Origin: Leptotrichia sp. oral taxon 215
GTDB taxonomy: Bacteria > Fusobacteriota > Fusobacteriia > Fusobacteriales > Leptotrichiaceae
NCBI GenBank assembly: GCA_905371725.1
Contig: CAJPML010000016.1
Span: 1-9,858, forward strand
Reading direction: 5' to 3'
Length of the DNA: 9,858 bases
Shown here in pieces: positions 1 through 5,250 of the stretch; the first letter of the stretch is position 1; every line of letters begins with the position of its first letter. Made by a program: the position numbers and the translations under genes. The notes under the pieces were generated by a model that did no database searches, had not been told where the DNA came from, and saw only the letters and a program-made list of their open reading frames with translations.

Positions 1-37
1 TTTTTGAATTTTTTAAAAAAAGTTCTTGACTTTTCAT
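1..37 (-). CDS. Possible start of a further gene overlapping the autotransporter stop (partial)
   Basis: An ATG at 37-35 overlaps the TGA stop of the autotransporter gene as ATGA and lies in a different frame. Seven bases upstream of it is AGGAG, a plausible Shine-Dalgarno sequence, although these bases also code for the end of the upstream protein. The frame stays open for 12 codons to the window edge and reads Met-Lys-Ser-Gln-Glu-Leu-Phe-Leu-Lys-Asn-Ser-Lys. The arrangement would suit translational coupling of a second gene. The alternatives are that this is the shifted continuation of a broken autotransporter, or simply chance. It contains a run of 7 T followed by 6 A, which is prone to slippage. 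Too little is visible to assign a function. Confidence 0.35.
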   Translation of the reverse strand, partial: MKSQELFLKNSK

Positions 38-1320
38 AGTTGGTCTCCTAATATATTTACTGTAAGATCATTCATCGTGAATTGTCCGCCTCTATAAGCT
101 TCTGCATCCATGATTCCTGCTTTTCCGTAAAGATTTATTTCTGTATTGCTTATTTCAAAATCACCTACTACATGAAGTAATGCTGTTCCTTCAGTTGCAT
201 TATCAGTAATATTATTTACATTTCCTGCAAGATGGTAAGTTCCTCCTGTTATTTTATTTCCTCGACTTCCAGCTCCACCCCATCTTCCACCTATTGAGAA
301 AATCAGTTTAGAATTTCTTGTATCAAAGTTTCTGGCACTAAGAAAATTATTTCCAGCAAAATAAGTTGTATCCTGTGTAACATTTTCATATCCTGCTGTA
401 TTGCTTATTTCCCATTCACCTGTATGAATATTTCTTGCCACACCTGACCAAAATAAACCTCCAGTTATATCTACATTTTGTGCTAATCCAAAATGTGAAG
501 AATGTGCTACACCGTAAGAATATGGTAAAAAAGCATCTTCTGTGTGAGGATTCCAACATGAGCCACCGCAACTTAATCCTGTTATATACTCTGTCCAAGT
601 TCCGCCAAAATTTGCAAATGGATTTGCATCGGGTTCAGGTATTGTCAAATTCAAATTAGGTCCCACCGGTGCATTCGGTGTCACAGCCACAGGCGATGGC
701 ATGCTCACATTTAGTGCAGGCAGTGACGGTACTGCAATTGGTGGTAATGTCACTGCTGGTGCCTGCTTATTTACTGACTTTGGCTTTATTGCCGCACTTA
801 CTGTTATCTCTATTACAGGTTCCGCTGTCTCTGCCAGTTCCAGATCCGTCGTACCATATTTCCCGCCTGATGTGCTCTGCATATATCTGTTTCTTCCCAT
901 AAGCCTTGGAAATTCCTTTCCTTCAAGTGTCCTGTCCTTGTCCCCTCTTCCTTTATAGCTTCCAAGCCAGCTGTCATACGTATAGCCCATACCTGTCTGC
1001 CATGTGCTCCATGGTGATTTTATTACATGATCTCCCTGTTCCATAAGCTGTATCAGTTCCAGGTTACTATTCCTTATCAGCTTTGTATTCTCTTTCTTTG
1101 CATCCTTGAAAAGCTTCTTCATGTCAGCTATCGAATTTCCAAGCTCTGATTTTGCCTGTCTTATTGAATCCAGTTCTCCTTTCTTAGAAGATGCCACTCC
1201 AAAAGATAGCGCTCCTGACATTAAAAAACTGAGCAGTAATGCCTTAGTATATTTTACATTTTTGCATCTTTTGGCAAAATTTCTCAATTCTTTTTCTAAT
1301 CTTTTTAAATTTTGATTCAT
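34..1320 (-). CDS. Autotransporter-type surface protein with fusobacterial N-terminal module; short, no beta-barrel
   Basis: The 428-residue protein begins with a long basic N-region and a hydrophobic segment at about residues 25-44 (ending SFGVASS), consistent with an extended signal peptide. A charged helical stretch (about 48-95) follows, then a segment around 90-120 with QLMEQGDHVIKSPW and TWQTGMGYTYDSW. This is the N-terminal module found on large fusobacterial autotransporters. Residues about 186-234 are a Pro/Ala/Val-rich linker, and from about 237 the sequence looks like the beginning of a beta-helical passenger, with a CGGSC cysteine pair at 251-255. Family members usually run well over 1000 residues and end in an outer-membrane beta-barrel; here the frame stops at TGA (36-34) with no barrel. 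It may be a truncated gene, a frameshift, or a naturally short protein; the window edge prevents a decision. The start is supported by GGAG at 1330-1327, six bases from the ATG, and by a good promoter upstream. Export and surface exposure are inferred from the family. Confidence 0.8.
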   Translation of the reverse strand: MNQNLKRLEKELRNFAKRCKNVKYTKALLLSFLMSGALSFGVASSKKGELDSIRQAKSELGNSIADMKKLFKDAKKENTKLIRNSNLELIQLMEQGDHVIKSPWSTWQTGMGYTYDSWLGSYKGRGDKDRTLEGKEFPRLMGRNRYMQSTSGGKYGTTDLELAETAEPVIEITVSAAIKPKSVNKQAPAVTLPPIAVPSLPALNVSMPSPVAVTPNAPVGPNLNLTIPEPDANPFANFGGTWTEYITGLSCGGSCWNPHTEDAFLPYSYGVAHSSHFGLAQNVDITGGLFWSGVARNIHTGEWEISNTAGYENVTQDTTYFAGNNFLSARNFDTRNSKLIFSIGGRWGGAGSRGNKITGGTYHLAGNVNNITDNATEGTALLHVVGDFEISNTEINLYGKAGIMDAEAYRGGQFTMNDLTVNILGDQL

Positions 1321-1354
1321 TTCTTACTCCATTTCTTTGGTATTTCTTATTAAA

Positions 1355-1384
1355 ACCTAATTTTTTTTAGAGATAAACTTAGGT
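1355..1384 (-). other. Inverted repeat with A8 run in autotransporter 5' leader
   Basis: The predicted leader of about 80 nt contains ACCTAA and TTAGGT as a 6-bp inverted repeat separated by 18 bases that include a run of eight A (T at 1361-1368 on the plus strand). A shorter alternative, CTAA/TTAG, closes directly around the A run. The stem is weak and AT-rich, so it may be without function. It does not resemble a known riboswitch. Because it sits downstream of the promoter and upstream of the ribosome binding site, it could affect translation or mRNA stability. Confidence 0.25.
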
Positions 1385-1409
1385 ATTCTTTTGAATTTGA
1401 TTTGTTAAG

Positions 1410-1438
1410 ATTATATCAGAAAAAATAGAAAAATACAA
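1410..1438 (-). promoter_or_regulatory. Sigma-70-type promoter for the autotransporter gene (extended -10)
   Basis: Read on the minus strand, a -35 box TTGTAT (1438-1433) is followed by an exact 17-base spacer and a consensus -10 box TATAAT (1415-1410). TGA precedes the -10 box and supplies the TG of an extended -10 element. Transcription would begin near 1403, giving a leader of about 80 nt before the ATG at 1320. The surface protein would therefore be expressed independently of the upstream operon. Confidence 0.75.
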
Positions 1439-1502
1439 GAAAATAAACGTATGTTCTTTATATTCTTCATATTTTATGGCTCTATAATATATGAGAGTAA
1501 AT

Positions 1503-1552
1503 AAAAACATGACCAAAAAACTTTCTTTAAAGTCTTTAAAATCATGTTTTTT
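1503..1552 (-). terminator. Probable hairpin terminator of the accB-to-small-membrane-protein unit
   Basis: A 10-bp inverted repeat, AAAAACATGA (1503-1512) and TCATGTTTTT (1542-1551), lies 24 bases past the stop of the small membrane protein gene. A second inverted repeat nests inside it, ACTTT (1520-1524) and AAAGT (1529-1533). Read on the minus strand the stem ends in a U run, as expected for intrinsic termination. The stem is AT-rich and the interior is large, so efficiency may be modest; by symmetry it could also act on the other strand. It separates the operon from the autotransporter promoter. The rest of the 255-bp gap at 1321-1575 holds that promoter and its leader; nothing clear was seen in 1439-1502. 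Confidence 0.6.
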
Positions 1553-1575
1553 AATTTAGTTACTATAAACATTTT

Positions 1576-1836
1576 TTATTCTTCTTCATCAGAATCAGAA
1601 TATTTATCAACTTTTACCGGTCTTATACTTACAGCTATAAGAATCAGACTGAATATCCATTGAGCTATAGTTCCTGCTGTAAATCCAAACAGGTCATAAA
1701 CCCATGAAATAATTATAGGAACTCTTATACTCCCTGACAGTGTACCATTATGATAGGCAATAAAATAATATGTCGTTGCTCCAAACCATAGTAATCCAGC
1801 TAACAAACTTTGCCAAGATATATGAAATTTTTTCAT
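1576..1836 (-). CDS. Small membrane protein of unknown function with acidic tail
   Basis: This 86-residue protein was not matched to a family. It has hydrophobic stretches at about residues 10-28, 39-54 and 57-71, suggesting two or three membrane segments, and is rich in aromatic residues (Trp at 8, 17, 45 and 60; FGATTYYFIAYH). After Arg-Pro-Val-Lys it ends in a strongly acidic tail, DKYSDSDEEE, probably cytoplasmic. It lies 38 bp after nusB on the same strand with no obvious promoter between them, so it is probably the last gene of the unit; a terminator follows. A purine-rich GAGAGGGG lies about ten bases before the ATG, slightly far for a ribosome binding site. It is not obviously the DUF2273 small membrane protein often found beside asp23 and amaP, but could fill a similar place. 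Even base use and a good start make it likely to be real. Confidence 0.7.
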   Translation of the reverse strand: MKKFHISWQSLLAGLLWFGATTYYFIAYHNGTLSGSIRVPIIISWVYDLFGFTAGTIAQWIFSLILIAVSIRPVKVDKYSDSDEEE

Positions 1837-1874
1837 TAAATATTTTCCCCTCTCAAATTTATCTTTAAATGAAA

Positions 1875-2279
1875 TTAGCTATTATTCTGTTTTACAAGTT
1901 TTGCCAATATCCCATTCAGAAATTCCTTTGTATCATCATAAGAATACTTTTTAGCCAGCTCAACTGCTTCATTTATAGCTATTTCATATCCTACTTCCTT
2001 TATTGTAATCTCATAAAAAGATATTTTCAGAAGAACTTTTTCAAGCGTTCCCAATCTTTCATATGTCCATCCGTCAAGTATTTCCTTTATTTTTTCTATA
2101 AGAATGTCTTCATTTGCAATTATATCATTAATATAAGATTTTAAAAATTCAATATGTTCTTCTTTTCTTATATTATTTTCCTTAATTGTTTCTTCAATTC
2201 TCTTTTCTACATTATTATCAGTCAGTTCCTTTTCAAAAAGGAGTTTAAAAATTTCTTCCCGAATTTCTCTACGTGTCAT
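1875..2279 (-). CDS. nusB: Transcription antitermination factor NusB
   Basis: NusB pairs with NusE (ribosomal protein S10) on boxA RNA and prevents premature termination, chiefly of ribosomal RNA operons. The 134-residue all-helical protein has the usual length for the family. The N-terminus (RREIREEIFKLLFEKEL) corresponds to the conserved R-x-x-A-x-x-x-L-F helix, and the C-terminus carries the best-conserved block, YEIAINEAVELAKKYSYDD followed by FLNGILAKL (about residues 98-129). Its ATG overlaps the TAA of the upstream amaP gene by one base (TAATG), and AAGGAG lies seven bases before it, so translation is probably coupled. Placement after asp23 and amaP recalls the order seen in Firmicutes. 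No missing key parts were noticed. Confidence 0.93.
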   Translation of the reverse strand: MTRREIREEIFKLLFEKELTDNNVEKRIEETIKENNIRKEEHIEFLKSYINDIIANEDILIEKIKEILDGWTYERLGTLEKVLLKISFYEITIKEVGYEIAINEAVELAKKYSYDDTKEFLNGILAKLVKQNNS

Positions 2280-2908
2280 TAATTTTCTCCTTCTTGCTGA
2301 TCAGGATTTTTTTCTTCTGAAACTGTTGTTTCCAAAATATTTTCATTGTTATCTACAGGCTCATCAATTATTTTCTTTTCAACAATTGTTTCACCTAGTA
2401 CTTTTTTCAGATTTACCTTGCTTTTCTTAACAGTAATTCCTGTAGAATTAAATACATGTTCAGAAAGCTTTTCCTGTATTTTTGATAACTTATCTTTTAA
2501 ATTATCTACATTGTATGTATCTACCACTGCTTCTACAACTACTGCTTTTCCACTAGGATAAGATTTTATCTTGGAATTTTTTATAATTTCCTGCGAAGTA
2601 AGAAAATCTTTTGCAACTTCATTTATAGTTTTTATTGTAACTTCTATTTCACCACTTTTATTCTTAACTTTTCTGTTATTAGAATATTTAGTCAGTCTAT
2701 TTATATAGGATAGAAAAAATATTACCAGATAAATGATTGCAAGAAGACCAAGAACTATTTTTACTTTTGTACTTCCAAGATCAATCATGCTATCCAATAT
2801 TGTCAAATAATTTGTTCTCATTATCAAGTCTGATATACTGGCAAAAGCCAGTCCAGCCAATCCAAGTATAACAGACAATCTAGCAAGAAGACCTAATAAA
2901 GCTATCAT
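2279..2908 (-). CDS. amaP: Alkaline shock response membrane anchor protein AmaP
   Basis: AmaP is known from Staphylococcus aureus as the membrane anchor that holds Asp23 at the inner face of the cytoplasmic membrane. This 209-residue protein has the expected layout: a hydrophobic N-terminal segment (about residues 4-26), a second one (about 49-69, KIVLGLLAIIYLVIFFLSYI), then a soluble domain (about 85-170) that resembles the Asp23 fold (SGEIEVTIKTINEVAKDFL and SGKAVVVEAVVDTYN). A charged low-complexity tail rich in Glu and Asn follows (about 175-209). It starts 12 bp after the asp23 stop, with AAGGAG six bases before the ATG, and its stop overlaps the nusB start, so all three are probably one transcript. 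Assignment rests on topology, the Asp23-like domain and context rather than on catalytic motifs. Confidence 0.78.
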   Translation of the reverse strand: MIALLGLLARLSVILGLAGLAFASISDLIMRTNYLTILDSMIDLGSTKVKIVLGLLAIIYLVIFFLSYINRLTKYSNNRKVKNKSGEIEVTIKTINEVAKDFLTSQEIIKNSKIKSYPSGKAVVVEAVVDTYNVDNLKDKLSKIQEKLSEHVFNSTGITVKKSKVNLKKVLGETIVEKKIIDEPVDNNENILETTVSEEKNPDQQEGEN

Positions 2909-2920
2909 AAATCACTCCTT

Positions 2921-3328
2921 TTATTTTTCTTCAATAACAGTGTTATTTTCAGGTAATTTTTTAGGCTGTGTTTCCTGTTCAGGTACATCTTTTACAACCT
3001 TCTGAATAAATACATTTACCTCCTGAACTTTCAATCCTGTCATTTCAGTTATTGCTTTAACTACTTTTGTCTGAATTTCACCTGCCAGAGCCGGAAGCTG
3101 ATATCCCAGTTTTGCAATAATGTATAAATCAATAGTACATTCTGTTTCTCCAACTTCTACTTCTATTCCTTTGTTTCCACCTGAAGATACACTTTGAAAA
3201 AATTTAGTTATTTCATTTTTTGAAGAACTTCCTACTAAACTGTGTACCCCATCAATTTCAGTTATTACAGATTCTGCAATTGTCGCTACAACTTCCTGTG
3301 ATATACTTACATTTCCTAATTCATTCAT
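2921..3328 (-). CDS. Asp23/Gls24 family envelope stress response protein
   Basis: The 135-residue cytoplasmic protein belongs to the Asp23/Gls24 (DUF322) family, abundant proteins linked to cell-envelope and alkaline stress; in Staphylococcus Asp23 is held at the membrane by AmaP. Family features are visible in order: LGNVSISQEVVATIAESVITEIDGV near the N-terminus (residues 4-28, the most recognisable block), then a beta-strand pattern, KGIEVEVGETECTIDLYIIAKLG (about 54-76), and the C-terminal GLKVQEVNVFIQKV (about 98-111). A charged tail follows. An excellent ribosome binding site, AGGAGGT, lies six bases before the ATG, suggesting high translation as expected for an abundant protein. It follows accC after 29 bp and precedes amaP by 12 bp. 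No promoter of its own was seen, so it seems to be expressed with accC. Confidence 0.9.
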   Translation of the reverse strand: MNELGNVSISQEVVATIAESVITEIDGVHSLVGSSSKNEITKFFQSVSSGGNKGIEVEVGETECTIDLYIIAKLGYQLPALAGEIQTKVVKAITEMTGLKVQEVNVFIQKVVKDVPEQETQPKKLPENNTVIEEK

Positions 3329-3357
3329 ATTGCTACCTCCTAATTTGCTTTCGATTT

Positions 3358-4713
3358 TTATTTATTTAAAGTATCCTTAAAATGTGTTTCTATAAAGTTA
3401 GTATATATTGTTCCTTTTTTAAATTCTTCATTATCAAGAACTCTTAAATGAAAAGGAATTGTTGTATCTATACCTTCAATTAAAAATTCCTTTAAAGCTC
3501 TTTTCATTCTCTGAATAGCTTCTTCCCTATTTTTTCCCTTTACTATAAGCTTTGCTATCATTGAATCATAATATGGTGGAATATCATAATTCTGATAAGA
3601 ATGAGAATCCACCCTTACACCTATTCCTCCTGCCGGTATATATTTTTCAAGAGTTCCGCTTGAAGGAAGGAATCCATTTTCTGAATCTTCAGCATTTATT
3701 CTACATTCAATTGCATGTCCATTTATATTTATATCCTTCTGTGAAAAACTCAGTTTTTCTCCGGCAGCCACTCTTATCTGCTCTTTTATAAGATCTACTC
3801 CTGTTATTTCTTCACTTATTGTATGCTCAACCTGTATTCTTGTATTCATTTCCATAAAGTAGAAATTCATATTCTTATCTACAAGGAATTCCAACGTTCC
3901 AACACTGTCATATCCTATTCCCTTTGCAAGTTTTGCTGCAAATTTCCCCATTTTATCCCTAGTTTTTGCATCTATTCCTGCTGATGGTGCTTCTTCTATC
4001 AATTTCTGATGTCTTCTCTGGATGGAACAGTCTCTTTCCCCAAGATGAACTACATTTCCAAATTTATCTCCTATAACCTGTATTTCAACGTGTCTAGGTT
4101 CTTCAACATATTTTTCAATATACACATCAGGATTTCCAAAAGCCGCCTTTGCTTCATTCTGTGCCGCAATGTAGTTTTCTACAAGCTCCTTTTCGTCGTG
4201 GGCTATTCTCATTCCTTTCCCACCACCACCTGCAGTAGCTTTTATCATAACAGGATAAGTTATCCATTTTGCAACCTTCTTGGCTTCTTCAACGTTAGGA
4301 ACTATTCCATCTGAACCTTTTGTTATAGGTACTTTATGTTTAATTGCAGTTTCCCTTGCTGTAGCCTTATCTCCCATCATGTTTATAAGTTCAGGACTAG
4401 GCCCTATAAATACTATATTATTTTGTGCACATATTTTTGCAAATGATGCATTTTCTGCAAGAAATCCGTATCCCGGATGTATAGCTTCACTTTTTGTAAT
4501 AAGTGCTGCTGAAATTATATTAGGTATTTTTAAATATGAATCTGCACTGCTTGCAGCACCTATACAGATTGCTTCATCTGCCAGTTTCACATGTAAGGAA
4601 TCCTTATCGGCTTCTGAATAGACAGCAACTGTAGCTATTCCAAGTTCCCTTGCCGCCCTTATAATTCTTACTGCTATTTCTCCTCTATTTGCTATCAATA
4701 TTTTTTTAAACAT
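3358..4713 (-). CDS. accC: Acetyl-CoA carboxylase, biotin carboxylase subunit AccC
   Basis: AccC uses ATP and bicarbonate to carboxylate biotin on the carrier protein, the first half-reaction of malonyl-CoA formation for fatty-acid synthesis. The 451-residue protein matches the usual length. It opens with FKKILIANRGEIAVRI (biotin carboxylase N-terminal domain), has the glycine-rich ATP-grasp loop AGGGGKGM (161-168), RDCSIQRRHQK ending at Lys237, and MEMNTRIQVEH (287-297) with Glu288, Asn290 and Arg292. Arg338 in ECRIN and the C-terminal domain (PPYYDSMIAKLIV) are also present, so all usual catalytic residues appear intact. The frame has an earlier ATG at 4737, but that has no ribosome binding site; the ATG at 4713 has GGGAGG four bases upstream and gives the family's normal N-terminus. 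It follows the accB-like gene by 66 bp. The enzyme also needs AccA and AccD, which are not in this window. Confidence 0.95.
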   Translation of the reverse strand: MFKKILIANRGEIAVRIIRAARELGIATVAVYSEADKDSLHVKLADEAICIGAASSADSYLKIPNIISAALITKSEAIHPGYGFLAENASFAKICAQNNIVFIGPSPELINMMGDKATARETAIKHKVPITKGSDGIVPNVEEAKKVAKWITYPVMIKATAGGGGKGMRIAHDEKELVENYIAAQNEAKAAFGNPDVYIEKYVEEPRHVEIQVIGDKFGNVVHLGERDCSIQRRHQKLIEEAPSAGIDAKTRDKMGKFAAKLAKGIGYDSVGTLEFLVDKNMNFYFMEMNTRIQVEHTISEEITGVDLIKEQIRVAAGEKLSFSQKDININGHAIECRINAEDSENGFLPSSGTLEKYIPAGGIGVRVDSHSYQNYDIPPYYDSMIAKLIVKGKNREEAIQRMKRALKEFLIEGIDTTIPFHLRVLDNEEFKKGTIYTNFIETHFKDTLNK

Positions 4714-4717
4714 GAAT

Positions 4718-4723
4718 CCTCCC
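4718..4723 (-). promoter_or_regulatory. Ribosome binding site that fixes the accC start
   Basis: GGGAGG on the minus strand sits four bases before the ATG at 4713. The in-frame upstream ATG at 4737 has only AT-rich sequence before it. The binding site would lie inside the coding sequence if translation began at 4737, so the internal start is preferred. Confidence 0.8.
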
Positions 4724-4779
4724 AAACTTTTCTTCATCTTTTAAAATAATTTATATTTTTATACTTTAATTTACATTTT

Positions 4780-5181
4780 TTACAGCACTTCAATTATAAA
4801 TAAAGGCTTTGCAAAGTCAACTGCTGCCTGATCTGATACTAAAATTTCTTTTAATATACCATTTACAGGTGATTTCACATCTGTTTCCACACCTATAGTA
4901 CTTATTTTACCTAATTTCATTCCCTTCTGTACCGACATACCTTTTTCAAGATTTGCAAGTTTTATTTCCCCTACATTTTGTGATTTTACAATTTCTTCAT
5001 TTACAGTATCAATCTTTAGATTCTCTTTTTTTTCAACTTTAATTTCTGTCTTTATATTTTCTACACGAGGTTCTTCAGAATTTTTTATAGTCAGTTTTAC
5101 TTTTCCATATCTTACTTTTATTTCATGCATTTCTTCCTTTTTTAAGACTTTCATCAGTTCCTTAATGTCCTTAAGTTCCAT
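4780..5181 (-). CDS. accB: AccB-like biotin carboxyl carrier protein lacking the biotin-accepting lysine
   Basis: Length (133 residues), position before accC and overall layout fit AccB. The N-terminus, MELKDIKELMKVLKKEEMHEIKV, matches the family's opening helix and strand; a charged linker follows (about 35-62), then a C-terminal barrel-like domain (about 64-133) with VNGILKEILVSDQAAVDFAKPLFIIE, which aligns with family sequence [25 protein letters not shown]. However, the biotinylation site, normally Ala-Met-Lys-Met, reads Thr-Ile-Gly-Val at residues 95-98, so Gly97 (codon GGT, 4893-4891) stands where the biotinyl lysine should be. The region where the thumb loop of E. coli BCCP sits is about seven residues shorter, and the usual SPMVGT reads SQNVGE. 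The frame is intact, so this is not a sequencing frameshift. It cannot carry biotin at the normal place. It may be an inactive or regulatory paralogue, like plant BADC proteins, or may have another partner. A GGAGGAG lies five bases before the ATG. The symbol reflects homology and position only. Confidence 0.82.
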   Translation of the reverse strand: MELKDIKELMKVLKKEEMHEIKVRYGKVKLTIKNSEEPRVENIKTEIKVEKKENLKIDTVNEEIVKSQNVGEIKLANLEKGMSVQKGMKLGKISTIGVETDVKSPVNGILKEILVSDQAAVDFAKPLFIIEVL

Positions 5182-5220
5182 CCGTTCTCCTCCGAATTTT
5201 ATAAATCTTTTATTCTATTA

Positions 5221-5249
5221 ATTTTACCACATCGAACATTTTTTTTCAA
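5221..5249 (-). promoter_or_regulatory. Sigma-70-type promoter for the accB-accC-asp23-amaP-nusB unit
   Basis: On the minus strand TTGAAA (5249-5244) is followed by an exact 17-base spacer and TAAAAT (5226-5221), preceded by TGG, so an extended -10 element is present. The -35 box starts one base past the last base of the dnaE stop codon at 5253-5251. Predicted transcription start is near 5214, leaving a short leader of about 33 nt before the ATG at 5181. No terminator hairpin was seen between dnaE and this promoter, so some read-through from dnaE is likely. Confidence 0.65.
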
Positions 5250-5250
5250 T

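Noticed and set aside
435..958. Overlapping open frames on the plus strand within the autotransporter gene
   Set aside because: They lie opposite a well-supported coding frame, have no ribosome binding sites of note, and their composition (Leu/Ser-rich) is what the antisense of a Pro/Ala/Gly-rich linker gives.
1355..1384. Leader inverted repeat as a terminator or riboswitch
   Set aside because: The stem is only six AT-rich pairs with an 18-base loop, lies before the coding region without a proper U tract, and matches no riboswitch that I know.
4280..4621. Plus-strand frame of 113 codons opposite accC
   Set aside because: It is antisense to the strongly conserved ATP-grasp region of accC and has no independent support.
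4714..4737. Upstream in-frame ATG of accC, adding eight residues
   Set aside because: It lacks a ribosome binding site, while the internal ATG has GGGAGG at four bases and gives the normal family N-terminus.
4738..4779. AT-rich gap between the accB-like gene and accC as a separate promoter
   Set aside because: TATAAA-like sequences are present but no convincing -35 box at the right distance was found; such boxes are expected by chance in AT-rich DNA.
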